Positions 1-14,085 of a stretch of DNA of 64,000 bases are shown one piece after another. The number at the start of each line of letters is the position of its first letter. Positions within the stretch are counted from its first letter, which is position 1. Source of the DNA: Serinus canaria (Eukaryota > Chordata > Aves > Passeriformes > Fringillidae); the NCBI RefSeq assembly GCF_022539315.1, contig NC_066317.1:52928435-52992434 (forward strand), in the 5' to 3' direction. The notes beneath the pieces are model-generated. The model ran no database searches and was not told where the DNA came from. It was given only the letters and a program-made list of their open reading frames with translations. A program made the position numbers and the translations under genes.

Positions 1-3000
1 TTGTCCTACAAAAGTGTTGGAGGCTCCCTAGGACAAGAATTTGATCATTGAGTGATGTGACAAGAAATTCCCCTGTTCGTGCAATGGATCTGTCCTGGAC
101 TCTACAGCTACTGATGGTGGAATGACTTCATACATTCCAGTTTAATTTCTGTAATCCTTGAAATGTACAAATATGTAACTATTATCATTTATACAGCTGA
201 GCTAAATAGCACTCTCCTGACAGAGCAGTGACAACACTCAGCCAATTTTGAAGTTATTTTTCAAGACTTGAGAAATATGTCTTCTAAAATACTGGCAGTC
301 CACATAGAGGAACTGAATAAATGACACAAAGCCAGATTTTCTTTTCAGCTTAAACAATGAAATAAAAATTTATTTTTCCAACCAGACATAAATTCCCTTC
401 ATGTTTTACTTTGTCATTGTTAGTATACAGTTCAGTTCTCTGGCTTGCTTTTAATTTTTAATGAAACAATGAAACCAGAATTCTTGCTGCAAGATTTGTT
501 TTTATACATTTTAAATTTTGAGGTCTACTGGACGCAAATTTAATTTATAATTTTCTCTGTGGTATGCATCACTGCATAGACATATCTGAAATGCAGAAAA
601 GGTAACTAGAAAACTCAAACAGCTTTGCAGTTTGGCAGAGGGCAAGTTACATTCAAAGCCTTTCTGCTTCTAACACTTATCTTTTCAGGATCTGCCTAGC
701 TACCTCCTGAGCACACCACCCTGTGCCTCTGGTTTTCCCTAGGTGTCTATCCCAACTCCCCCATACTACCTGTGTAGTTGCTGTTCTCCCCTGAAGATCC
801 AGGATCATCCTTTTTGACAGAGGGTCTGTGACTCTGACTAGAGAACAGATTACACCTTTAAGCAATACTCTACAAACAACATCCCTATAGATTAGCTCCC
901 TGCTTTTGAGCAGAACTACTGTCTTTGCTTCAATCTCTCTGCACATTTCAATTCACCACAAAAAAAATTAAGAGGTGCTTATCTTGGAGCAAAGAAGGCA
1001 TGCACACCACACTTACTACTTGTACTATGGCAAATAGATCCAATCCAAGATGAGGACCTTAGTACACCAGAAACTGCATTAACACAAAAAAACCCCTTAT
1101 AGACAAAACCTCACAGTGCCCTAAGGTAACACACAACCTTGCAGAACTTGAGTCCAGCAGATACATTCCCCTTTCACATATACTTAATTACTAAAAAGAG
1201 TCTTATTAACAAGAGAGCTACACAACACAGTTGCAATTACTGAAAGAAATCAATTCCATCTTTTCCCTTAGTCAAATCCTGAACATCCAACACAGGAGAA
1301 AAGTGCCAAACTCCCCATTCTTCAGAATCAGAGCTAAAGCACTGAGTCACTTTGGAGATACACAGGGCAAACTGATCTGATGCTCAGTGCAGTACCTTCC
1401 TAATTCATATATCAGCTTTCCCCAGTCTCCTCCACAAAACATAATTTATGTCACTGTAATCTTCACTGTAAACTTGTGAACACATATAAATGCTAACCCT
1501 AGCAACATGAACCTTTCAAAGAGATGATGTAAATTGGGTAAACCTTTTATTATTCTTTCAATAAACACTATAGAGAGGAAGAACAGGAGGAAATTGCATC
1601 TTGATATTTACATTTAAGTCTCACGTTAACTGTTTCTAAATTAAATTCAATGACTTTTCCTCAATAATGTAGTCTTGACAGATGACTTATGGCTATGTAC
1701 CATATCCACAGTGTCAAAGAACAGCCTTTTCCTGCATCATTACAAAATAATTTCAAATATCCCACAAATATTCACCTCCCTAGCTCAACAGCAATCGTTA
1801 AAGAAGTTACAATTCAAAAATGATTAAGCATGAAATAGGAAACGGAAACATCACCATGTCATGGCTTTATTCTGCGACACCCTCACAACTCTGAAAACTT
1901 GCAGCAGTGGAAAAAAGTTATCTCAGCGTAATAAAAGTTAGCATGAAAGTCAGTATGAATAATCAATAGTTTTTCTATCCAACTGGCTAAAATTGCAGCC
2001 TTCAGTGAGCATATGAGAGGAAAGTGACAAACAGATGCAAAGATCTAAGAGATTGATAAAAGTTATGCAAAATGTGGAAAGGATATAGCTATTCTCTCCT
2101 GTCTCACAAACACAGGAATTGGGAAATATAACCAACATCAAAAATTAAATTTTAAAATAGTTTTTCCTTGCTCTACAAACAGAAAACTAAGTTGTAAAAC
2201 ATATTGCTAGAGAATATTGTGGAGGCTGAAAGCAGAAGCTCAAAAGACTAAACAGAAGCCTGATACAGAACTCAATTAGATTCTATTAAGTATAATGACC
2301 TGTTTTTTACAACCTTAGCCTCAGGAAAACCTTAAGTATGTTCTACCAGCAGAGCAAATAGCCTGAGTTTAAAAAAACCCAAACTAATCTACATTTATCC
2401 TGTCTTTTACATTCTTTCTTTACGCACCCATTACTGATGACTAGCAGGCATAGATCAGTATATATTCTCCTATGAACCAAATATATTCCAAAGCAGCAAC
2501 TGCATTCAGGATGTCAGATTTTCAGTCACAGTACAAAACTCAAAAACCAAACAAGTCACAATTGTTTTTTAAAAAACTGTCACATGTATTTTGTTTAATG
2601 GTTCATCTGGTTTACTTTTTCCATATGTTGCAAACTGAAGTAGGGATGTGTACTGACAATATAACCTGAAGGTCAGAAACTATAAGCAACTTCTACACAG
2701 AAGACTAAGAATCTTTTTAAGTTTTCTGATCTTAAGACAGATGAAAATGCAAGAAACACATTCTATCTATGGTTTTGTAAATGACATCCACTGCACAAGC
2801 TGCAATTGCTGCTATTTCAAACTTTCATATTTGACTGGCATGTTGAAAAAAGTGCCAGTTCAGACATTACAAGGTTATCTGTCAGACATGACAGAGACTG
2901 CAACACTTTTCTTGTGTACATTTTCACTGGATTTCACTGTTCTGGAATTTCTTTATCTATTCTTTATCTAATACTATATAATAGTATTTCTATTTCTCCT

Positions 3001-4835
3001 TTTTTCCATCTTGGAAATATGCAGATTGACGAATAACAAAAATGTACAGGAAAGGAAACTAAAAATTTATCATAATTCTATTATTGCAGAGGTTATTAGA
3101 CAAGATAAATATATGTAATTTTAAGTCCTAATTACAGGTTATATATCATTATATCTGAATGCTCACCAAGTTCCTTTAATTTGCTAGGTTTTTAAAATTT
3201 TACTATCCAAGACTATGTGCTCTTTCAGGTGTCCTGTATTGGGATTCTAGACATAGAGACATACAGTCAAGTTGCCATTTCATTCACATCAGTTCAAGCT
3301 GTATTCTATTCATATATCCTAACACACTGTATTGGAAACATGAGTGAGAGCATTAGTCACACCATAATCACTTGCTATTGGAGCAAGTTATACTTGTCCT
3401 AAAAATTCTTTTCCCAGTTCTGTTTTTTTTTCCAACCACCAGTTAGTATTCTATTATTTCCTGTATTTTGTTTTCTGAGGCTTTGCATAAATTAATTTCA
3501 CTTTCATACTTTGCACTGTAGGCATAACTCTTTCTTCAATATCATGTCCTAAATAATTCTTTTCATTTAGCAAGTCCCAGTTTGCCATTTAAAATGCTTT
3601 TCCCCATTCACAGAAATATAAGAACACATAGTCCTTCTCCTTTTATCTCTTTACTGCCCTTCAACTAAGTATGGAAGTTAAGAAGTAAAGTAACACTACT
3701 CTTGTCAGTACAGTAGTTTTACTCAAACTTTTAAAATTCTCAGGTTAGTTAAACACATGGCACAATATACAGGATAAGTTTTAAATATCTTCAGACAATA
3801 CAGAATGTGAAATCCTATTTGGAATTCCTAGCTCAGATACAATATGCACTAGGATTTTCTATGGCTGCAGGAATATGAATTTTCACTGTTTTCAGCACCT
3901 ATCAGTAGTTGTATGCCTTTACTAAACTTGCCAAACTTTTTTTTTTATATAGTCTTATTTTCTGGACATAAATGATCTGGCTTTTTTTTTTTTTTTTTAA
4001 TTGAATGGTTCCATGTGTCAAGTCAACTTTGGATGGAAAAATAAATAAATGAAAATTACCAAAGCAGTTCTGCCATTCGCAAGAAAAAGAATTATGAAAA
4101 AAATTCTCTACAAAAATCACATGCTATCCTGTCTTCAACTCTGACTGAAGATCTTTGGTCACTGAACAGCTCTAGCATCCTCCTGCCTGGAATATGAACT
4201 GCAAATTTTTCCGGTACTGGTCTTCAGCCAAGAACATCATTTTAACAGTCCCTGAGAAAGACCATTCACCTTCATGTGCTGAGCACAGAAGCCTTAAAAA
4301 AATATTTCCACAACATACAAATAGAGACAAACTTCAGCAATTAGGTATTGTATCTTGACTTGGCCTATGGATTGACACAGCTTTTGGCATCTAGTCAGAA
4401 TAGCATGGATCTTTCAGTAAATGGTCTCCAGAGAAGCAAAATGCAAAAGGGAGTTGTCAAATTCAACTACAGCAGAAACAACAGCTGAGCAGAAAGCAAG
4501 TGTGTTGGAGAGGCCAACATGGGGGAGCAGCAGAAACAGTGTGGACTAAGAATGGGAAGACATGAGCTGCAAACTAAGACTTGCTAAATGAAAAACATGG
4601 ACCTGAGACCACTTTGGAAATGGGGCACCAGAGAAACATGTGGCAAGGCAAAACATTCAAGTTTAACTCCAGAATACACAAAGTGTAGAAAAAATACACT
4701 ACAGTTACTGTTTCTGTGTCTTTTTTTTTTTTTTTGTGACAGAAGTTTCCCTGGTGTCTTAAAAATTTCAACACTGCAAAATAAAAGTAAATACTTTCCT
4801 TACCCTGAAGAATCCAAAAGCATAGTATCCAAAAG

Positions 4836-4977
4836 CAGGCTGTCCAGAAAGCTGGTAGATGTCCTATCCTTGGAAACATTCATTGGACAGGGCTCTGAGG
4901 ACCCTGACCTGACTGAAGACATCCCTGCTTGTTGCAGGGTATTTGGACTCCATGACCTTTAGAGGTTCCTTTCAAAA
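4836..4977 (+). mobile_element. Degraded CR1 LINE 3' fragment
   Basis: The order of recognisable CR1 3' motifs is kept: a decayed 'clean-up' stretch with TTGGAAACATTCATTGGACA, then GGGCTCTGAG, ACCTGACTGAAGACATCCCTG, a GCAGGG-TTGGACT-like block, and GACCTTTAGAGGTTCCTTTC. The terminal octamer repeat is lost. Divergence is high, so the insertion is old. It is antisense to RBPJ. The open frame at 4588-4962 reads through it and is not a gene. Confidence 0.7.
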
Positions 4978-6061
4978 CAGATATCCATGTGTTGAGATCT
5001 CCATTTCCTTTCTGCCTTACCCAAGTATGAAGAGATCATGTGGTGCTTTGCTGCCCATAGATCACTAAATGATCCAGGTGTGTATTTCCCCCTCACCATT
5101 TCTCTTCAGATGGGTGAAGAGAAAAACATGAATAAAGAGCAAGAAAACGTAGACATTGACATCATATAATTGTTTAACATAGAAAGCAGAAGTGGAAGTA
5201 GAGAAAAACAAAGGGAAACGGGCCACTCACCACCACCCATGATTGATACCAAGCCACCTCCTAAGCAAAAGCTGGGTAACCTCTCTAAATCCCACTCCCC
5301 TCCAATTTATTGCTGAGCATGACATTACATGACATGGATTATCTCTTCAGTTTGTTTGGGTCACCTGCCTGGTTGTATGCCCCCCAGTACCCTGTACCAT
5401 GCTCAGTCATTGTGGGGGGACAGACAGCAGGCAGAGTGAAAAAAAGAGACGGCCTTGATGCTGTGCCAAGAGTGCTCAGAAAGAGCTGAAATATCAGTGT
5501 GCTATCAACACTGTTCTGGTCACCAAGAACACGGCACCGTAACAGCTGCTAGGAAGAAAATTAACTCTGTCCCAGCCAGTCCCAGACACTGAGAAAAGAA
5601 AAACGCATGCTTTCTCCATGGGAAACAAATGCCAGATTTTAAAAAGGCAGAGTGCCTGTTCATTGGAAAAGCTTCACCCCCAAATACCGACTGCAAGATC
5701 ATTTCCAGCTGGACCTACTTACTTGCTGGTGCTTTTGACTGATGTAGCAAAGGCCTAACATAATTCCTGAATAGTAAACTCAATTCTTTATTAGTCCTGT
5801 TATATCACAGTACATGTCACAGTGCTTGCTGCAGAAGATGTTAGAAGAACTCATTAATGGGCTACAAAAGATGACTGTAATACCTCAGTATGGACTATGG
5901 AAAAAATCCCCAGACAAATGTCACAAAGAAACTGGTCTGGACAGAACTTACCTCACACTTTTCAGTTCAGTGGTTTCAGTTCCATCTCCCAGAGCACCAA
6001 ATGTCTCAACATTGTGATAAGTAAGATATGGCAATCACTAATTTAAGGCAGTAAAAGACCC

Positions 6062-6104
6062 AAATTAAATACAGAGAAATTAAATACAGAAATTAAATAC
6101 AGAG
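6062..6104. repeat. Short tandem repeat, AAATTAAATACAG x3
   Basis: Three copies of AAATTAAATACAG lie end to end. The first and third carry an extra AG, giving successive spacings of 15 and 13 bp. It looks like local slippage in intron 1. Confidence 0.8.
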
Positions 6105-7152
6105 TAGAGTGATCAAGGAAAGTTTTTACTTCCTTAGAGGAGATCCAAGGGAAATAATGCTTGAAACAGGAGGAGTCTGACAAAAAACTCCAGATTTTTA
6201 TATAGTCTTTGGCAAGGTCTCAGACTACATTAAGAATTCAGAAATAAAGAAAGCAAGAAAATCCACCTTCTGCTCTCCAACAATATGAAGCGACAAAGAA
6301 GTCTGGTGAGAGGCTCAAGTTAAGTCCCAACACTTCTAATACCTAGCAAACAGCTGGTATCCCACAAACCATTATGTGTGATAGGATTGGGGAAGAAGAA
6401 ATGTTGCCATTTCAACTACTCTTAAGTGCATTTCAGACAGGAGTGCAGCAAAAGAAATTCCTGTGCCTCACTTAACTCCAGTTCTAAAACCAGTGTCAAC
6501 TGTCAGGTGCAACCTTTTCCTAGACCTCTTACAATGTAACTTGTAAACAAACAACAAGAGTTTGTGATTTAACAGTCAGACAAAAGCCTTTTAAGGAAAG
6601 AAATTAAAATACGAAAAGTAATTTACAGGTATTTTTTATCCTTCTCCCTCAGTTTTAAATCAACTGCTATATATGTGGAAACCTAGAAAGTCTGTTAAGT
6701 GTTTGTTCAGCTCTTAGCACCCGATAACCAGACTCTCATTGTAACAGGTTCTATCACTTTCTGCCATGAGAAATGAAAATACTTCTCAAAGAATTAATTT
6801 CAAGTTATTTTGCGATCTGTTACCACAAACTCACTACACTACAAGCTCACCAGTATAGGATCTCCAGGGTTTACTCGGCCTACTGAGGTTATCTAAGATC
6901 CAGGAAAGTGAAGCACTCAGATTTGCATTCAAAGTTTGAGGATCAATATAAAAGTATTCCTTTTCAGCCACTAACAGAGCAAAGCTGAAAGATGGATTTA
7001 AGTAGCATGCTGGAACTTTATTTTCTCTTTTTCTTTTAATTGTCTATCCTCTGCTTATTTCCAGCTTCAATTTGCTTACCATGGACTAATTACTAAATAA
7101 CTGAAGAAACACTGAGGAAAGTTCATGTTTACGGACTTTTAAAATGCATGAA

Positions 7153-7206
7153 ATTATCAAATTTGATAATATGCAACAGTGCCCACATATGCAACAGTGC
7201 CCATGT
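7153..7206. repeat. 18-bp palindrome followed by an 18-bp tandem duplication
   Basis: Positions 7153-7170 form a perfect palindrome (ATTATCAAA and its complement). It is followed at once by two copies of an 18-bp unit starting ATGCAACAGTGCCCA (7171-7188 and 7189-7206), which differ only in the last bases. Confidence 0.85.
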
Positions 7207-10200
7207 ACAGGGCACACTCATTGATTCTCAGGAGCAACCCCTTAATCTGGCATTTGCTAGAAGCACTTCCTTCTGATTGAACAGCATAGTACAACTTATA
7301 CGGTAAGACTCTGCCACTCCACATCAGACTTGTTTCGGTTTTGCAGATTTCTACATTTAGGATAACATGTTATATCAACTGCAAAAGCAGGTGTACATTT
7401 TAAAACACAGGATATTCTGTTAATATAGACATACTTTTCTGTGCACAGATTTCAGTGAAGACAAAATGTAAATACTGAAAATATTTCTGTGCATTCACCT
7501 TCACATAGCCATAGTCTATTACAAACATTTTAGTACACAACTCAAGAGGGAAATTATCATGTGTAACTAGAAAACATTTTCCCATTTGGTGGTTTCACAG
7601 ACCCAAAGAGGAATTCATATGTATTGAAAAAAAGGGGCATTTATGATCTAGCATGAGCTGGCATACATAGACCACCACATTTCACATAGTGGTTGGATCC
7701 ACAGCACTTTAACGTGTTTCCTCTTAGAGATAACTGCTGGACTTTATTTCTGTAAGTGCATCTTATTCCACACTGATATCCTTTATTTTTAAATGAATCT
7801 GAAAATAGCGCACTGTTATGATATGTCAATGCTAAAAATGCAGAGGTCAAAAAAGTGATAATCTACAGGTTTTACACATGATTAAAAAGCCAAAACACCT
7901 CAAGGACACAATTTCTAAGAGATTAATGCAAAACACATATAACTGTATATAAGAATTCAGTTAACATGAAAGAAAACACAAGCAATTACCTATGCTCAAA
8001 CAGAATATTTCACACTGATCTTCTCCACGGATGAAGATATTAAATAAATGAACCGTACCAATGGCAAAAAAAAAGCCATCAGAAGGAAGATTTTATCTTC
8101 TCCAAAATAAAATGGGTTCAATATACACAAGTCTGATTATGGGAAACAGAAAAAGTTGTTTTACCAGTAACATCCAGCACTAAACAACTTCCACACTGGA
8201 AACAAACTAACGAACTAAAATAAACTAACTAATATTGTCAAAAGAAAGGACAGATGATGATGAAGTAATTCTTATCCAGTCTATACTCCACAGCCTACAG
8301 TTCCACACAACCTTCATTCTTCACAACACTTCTCAGACAACTCCCCCTCCATGTCCCACAAGCTTTTTGAGGTTTTGCCCTCCACTGATTTTTGTAGGTT
8401 GTTGTAACTTAATGCCATACAGTCTAATGTGACATAGCATACCCTGTATTCCTAACTATCTGCACAGCATCACAGGGTAAGGAGTCTTTAAATCCTTAGA
8501 CTACTCACACCCTAAATACTCTGTTGTCTTGCTCATCTAAAATATCACACAGCTGAGGTACAGAAACTGCTGAAGAAATGACACCTTTTGCCCCCTGTTG
8601 CTCCCTCTAGACACAACTATGTCCATATGTGTGTTCCTACCAAGGCCAATGAAGTCAACATACTGACTGACAGCTTCCAACTCACCCATCCCAGGCTGGT
8701 TCATCCTTCAAGATGAACACACACACACTAACAGAGTCACACGCAGTCATCAACTCACTCTCACTTTTGCCAGCCAGCAGCACTTTGGCCCTGATTCTCA
8801 TTAGGGTGTCTACTGTAATAAATATTGCTATAAAGACTTTGTCCTGAAGGTTAGAGCTGAATTAAAAGCTAACCCATTTTTAAAAATAATTCCAGTTTTC
8901 ATATTCACAAAGAACCAATCTCAGCCAACTTGCTTTGAAACACTATTGACACAAGGTACCCTCTTTCTTATCCATCCTACAAAATGAGAAAAAAATTAAT
9001 TAAAACCACACCAATCAAGAATGTCTAACAGACATGAACAATGGATTTCTACTACTCCTGAAGTCCCTTTCTCCTCTGTAAAGAGTCAATGATGGGTGGT
9101 CCAACTGCACTGTGACTCTTTGGAAGCAGGAGGCACAGCAGCCCCTGAAATCACAAAACCAGGTTTTTTATCAATACACAAAACATTCCCCCCCTCTTCA
9201 ACAACAACAGAAAAGACCCACCTGCTCCAGGGTGAATGCCACCAACCAAGCACTATCACATCTTTGTACTGCATGATTCTGTCCTGCCCTCGACTATACC
9301 TAAAGAATTTAAGTCCCCCAACACAGGGAGCATGTTATGTGTTTAAAACAAGTCTTCCACTCTACAGCACTGTACACACTTTTGGCACTGTATCAAATAA
9401 TACTGACAAAAATACAACAGAAAAAGCTCTGCTTCACTTAGTCACGCCCTCTCACGGCAAGTCACTGGTTCAATTAGAAACTCCCTCTCCCTTTCTGACC
9501 TGCTTTCATCCTCCCACACTGCTCTCATTATTGTCCTCTCTTTTCCAATCCCCATAAAATCACAGAACCACAGCTGCAATTTAAATAAAAGCTTGCACTG
9601 TATCAGCAAGCAGGCTCACTTTTAAGCAACCTAGAGAAAGTAAACAAATTCACTTCTTTATAGAAGTCTACCTAGATATGGAAAAAAGCTCTATGCAGTA
9701 ATCACTACACTTGTATATGACTGTAAAAGTCAAAGGTCTTGTCCAAAGAGGAGATAATTTTAATCAAGACTGCATTCACACAACTTTGCCACACTAAATG
9801 AGGTAAGGAAGTCAGTAATGATAGCTTATTTAATGAGGAAGTGCCAAAATATACACCTGGAAATGTGATTTCCCTGTTTTTGCTTTTAGCTGTAGGTACC
9901 TACAGCAAGAAGCTAGTAATCCAAAGATCTCACATATACTATAGAACTTAGATATTATCAACTTAAAGGAAAAAGCCACTAAAATGTTGGGCTGGTGTAG
10001 AATGTAAGAAACATAGTGAAACATTACTCAATTTATTACGAGTCCTTTATATTCACATGGTATTATTTCTTTTTTTATTAACTGCCTAATAATATTGGCT
10101 CAAATATTTAGTGGAAACTGTAGACTTGGACACACATACCTTAGCAACCGACCAAGTTATTAGCTTGAAAAAATAGCATGCCAACAGAATCCTAGTCCCT

Positions 10201-10989
10201 AAAACACAGTATAATCTGGCCCAGCTATTGTAACTGCATAGGAAATGTGCTCATTAGTTTTATCTTCATCCATTCAAACCAAAAGAGAGTGGATACTTGG
10301 AAAAGAGAAAACACCTGCACATTCAGTTCACAAAACTGACTATTAAAGTAATGGCAATACACAAAATCAGTCTGGAGCATGATTTTACACATAACATCCC
10401 ACAGTCACAGCTTTCATTGACAATGACTTTGCCCAGCTGATGATTACTAGAACTCTTCTTGTCCATCTGACACAGCAAATTTTCCTTGGGATCTCATTTT
10501 GCACATCACCTTAGAATACATACTTCACAAGCAATCTTGACTCTTATTTCCTAAGAAAGTGATTGTATATCCCCTACTAAACCATAATATAAGTATCAGC
10601 AAGTCTTTAAAAATAGTTACCTATTAAGTTTCTAAATATGGCAAGAACAGAGCTCTTGAGTACCAAACCAGTGCTTTTTAGAGTTACTACTGGCCCATAA
10701 CTGCAAGTAAGATTTAGTCTGAAGAATTTTTTTTTTAAGAAGCATGAGGGAAAAACTACAAAGTGTACTGATTATTATCTCTGTTGCCTGATTACTTGGA
10801 AAAAAGTCACAAATTAGAAATAAGAGGAGACTTCTTCAGCCACTTTCCTGCCAATGTAGGAACCCAGCACTATAGTACCTAAGGATTTGATCAACCTTCA
10901 TTTCAGTGACTGAATATCTGCAGTGTCCAAAGAACAGATTCTCCTCTGTAAATATAATTTTCATCCTTAACTGGAAGATAAGCAGATAT

Positions 10990-11058
10990 TCTGTGCAGAA
11001 GATAACTTTTAAAGATATCTTTTAAAAGATATCTTTAAAAGTATATCTTCTGCACAGA
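10990..11058. repeat. Near-perfect inverted repeat (fold-back), 69 bp
   Basis: The left arm begins TCTGTGCAGAAGATAACTTT and continues to a GATATC. The right arm is its reverse complement with a one-base length difference. The centre, TTTTAAAA, is itself palindromic, so the whole 69 bp can fold into one long hairpin or cruciform. No transposon ends or target duplication are evident. Confidence 0.85.
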
Positions 11059-11107
11059 TAACTTTTAAAAAGTGAATAAAAAGATAACTTTTAAAAAGTG
11101 AATAAAA
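11056..11107. repeat. 26-bp perfect tandem duplication
   Basis: Two identical 26-bp units, each starting AGATAACTTTTAAAAAGTGA, are at 11056-11081 and 11082-11107. They abut the preceding fold-back, whose left arm contains the same AGATAACTTTTAAA core, so the three copies probably share an origin. Confidence 0.9.
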
Positions 11108-14049
11108 AGAAGGAAAAAAGTTAAGGGTCATTGTTTTCTATGAACCACCATCATTCACTGTAATACCAAAAATATATAACAGGAGAAATTGTGAATGATT
11201 TTATAAGGAAGTGGTAAGGAACTGTATTAAATTTGCAAAGGTGGAAGATTGTCAAAAAGACAGACTAACCTCACTAACCATAAAGGCAAATAGGTATTTC
11301 TTTGGAACACCTCTCTAAGAGATAACATGTTCTTGATGGGTACAGTCATTGGTCAGCTTCAAAATCCTTAACCACTACTCTAATAAAGTAATAGGATAAT
11401 CATTCTCTTCCATGTCCTTTTCCTTACCCTATACCCTCATAAACAAAGGGGCTTTATTGCTACAGCAACTGCTTCCTATGAGCAGAAAAACAAGGAGAAT
11501 GGCCTAATCTGTCTCTAAGGGGCTTACTGTCCCAGCTTCAAGCTCCTCAACTCACTTGCCCTGCACCACCTGCAGTGCTCAGACCTTCAAAAGGAGCTAA
11601 CTCAGTCCATCAATCTGGCACACCACTAATACATGGGAAAGCAGGAGACAGGGAAACCAGTCATGTTGGTTGCAGAAAGCTGTTTGGTCACCTCAGCAAA
11701 CTCAACTTCAACAGAAGCCAAAAAAAGATTACAGGAGCAGCTAAGCAAGCCTGTAACTCTCGTGGGAAAGAACTATAATGCAAGAAAACACGCAGAGGAA
11801 TCCATTACAGAAAATGGCTTGCGAAATGCAAGTCTTAAGCAAAATTAAAAGATCTTAGTCAAAGTTTAGCTTAGGATACCTATAAGACTCTCAGCCCAAG
11901 TGCAGTCAGAACTTAATGCAAAATGACAGCTAAGTAAACTGACATCTCTAAGGTTTAAGCAGAGTAATTCTGACAAGTCTTGCTGTAACAGTTTAAGTCA
12001 CCACTGTCTCAAATGCCTTTCCCACCTCACTGCTAGGTCAGGGCAAGCAAACGTGCCTGTATCCCAGCTGCTCCAGTTCACAGTTGGACTGTGGCTTCAG
12101 AAGCAGCTGAGCTGATTTGTCACTGCCAAACAGGTCTTGCTTGCCAGCTTCCCCCAGCTGCACTGACCTACCCTCAAACACCAAATTCCAGCACTTGTCA
12201 GACCTTTCCACAGATAATTCAAATCAGTAATTCAGAAAAAACCCTATCTTTTTGGGGAGGCCAGAGATGGAAAGGGGAAAGGAGAAAGGCTTCGTTGATT
12301 CAATCACAAACCCCGTGAACGCCAGCATCAATTCACTGCAATCAACAGGCACACTCAGGAGAATGTGACCACCTACTTTGGTAGCAGGGCAATGTTAGAA
12401 ACCTGGTACACCCCCACCTTCAATTTAGACCCATTTAATATTATTGTAAATACTGTAAATAATGTTAATAACAATAATAGCAAAAAGCCAACAAAAACCA
12501 GTTCATACACTCCCTCAACTGGTTTTGTTTTAGGAACTGTAAGCTCTGGCATCAGTGCCCAGCCCTCCAAAGCAAGTTTCAAGAGCCATTTTTAAATATC
12601 TTTACTGTATTCTCACACTTCTAAAACACACCTCTAAGAAATGGGGACAATTCCCTTCTCTGGCAACACAGCCACTTTTAGTCAACTTTTTTTATGCAAT
12701 ATAATTTTTTTCTTTTTTTTTTTAAACACAGTGTCATTACAGTATGTACCCTCTCCTTTCATTCCCTTTCTTCCTCCAACTTCTATACTGTGAGCCTTCA
12801 AAATGCAATATGGAAGCAGCTCCTTATAGTCAAAAAAAATAAACTGCTAGAGCTCTATAAGCTTATTTCTCTGAACCATGTCTCACACATTGATCCTAGA
12901 CTTGTAAAACAATTCAAAAATTGCATCAGTATGCAAGCAGAGAATAGATTATCAGCACCTAAGCAGGCTGCCATGCCAACAGTAATTTCCAAATTGGTAA
13001 ATAAAATTTATCTCCTCAGTAGATTAAAATGACACAAAACCTGTGCATACATACACCTTTTAACAAAGCTGTGTTTGGCACCAACCTGTGTTACAAAATT
13101 ATAGGTTTTCCTAGATATCAGATGTTTTCTTGCAACACCCAGGAATTACATGGTTACACTAACATTAACTGGGTGCAGCTGTAAAATGAGCTGTCAGTAT
13201 CCTAGAATTAATCAATCTCAAGTGTATTGTTTTGTAATTAAGCTTATGAATACATCATCCCATGAATATAAAAACAGCAGCAATAAACACATCCCAGAAA
13301 AGAATGAAAATTAGAAGGCTCTTTTCTAACTTTCTAGGACAACTAAATCAGTTGGAGGCCTTCTCCACTGTTGGGCTTTTTCCCTGTGATTGTGCTGAAG
13401 GTCTCTAACTGTGAAGCATTTAATATAAGCAAATTATTCTTAAACCTTTAAAGTCACAGAACTTGCACAGACAGCAAAATTAGATAATATTCCATCTACG
13501 GCTTACAAACTTGTGTTTTAAGAAAACCAGTTGTTTTAAAAGATTCAAAAGCTTTGGACTTTTTGTCGCTGTTGTTGAATTAATTTACAGTTAAATTCTA
13601 AGTTTCTAAGATATTAAATTATACTGCAGCAGCCCCAGCAATAATAATTAGAGCATTCCAACACAGGAAAGACAGAAATTCATATTGCCATTTAAAAAAT
13701 GCTTGAAGGAGAGGCAAAAATAGGTAAGTACAACAAAAACTATATTTCTGTTTAAATGTTATAAGCTGGAAGCTCCTTCTAATTATTGCTAGTTCTAACT
13801 GTAAAACTAAAGTATTTGGAAACAAATTGCTAGAGAAATATAATCTCCACAATGCCTACCATCAAACATGATAATACTTTTAACAACTGTTATGGTAACT
13901 GGGTCAATGATCCCTGTACAAGATAATTAAACAGACACTCCAATAATAAACTTTTACTCCTCCTTATCACAGTACATTTACAATAACCATATGAAAAGAT
14001 TAGATTACATGGCTGGAATGTCAGCAAGCTAACACCTTATCATCCTTTT

Positions 14050-14085
14050 TACTGTAATACCAGAATTTTTTCTGGTATTACAGTA
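14050..14085. repeat. Perfect 16-bp inverted repeat with TTTT loop
   Basis: TACTGTAATACCAGAA (14050-14065) is followed by TTTT and then its exact reverse complement (14070-14085). GTATTACAG recurs once more just downstream. The stem is too short for a typical microRNA precursor. Confidence 0.9.

Noticed and set aside
4588..4962. A 124-codon plus-strand open frame.
   Set aside because: Its second half reads through a degraded CR1 3' UTR and its first half includes a poly-T run coding Phe.
9096..9557. A 153-codon plus-strand open frame in RBPJ intron 1.
   Set aside because: Ser/Thr/Pro/Leu-rich with no recognisable domain. It is antisense to the host gene and has no CpG island or promoter near it.
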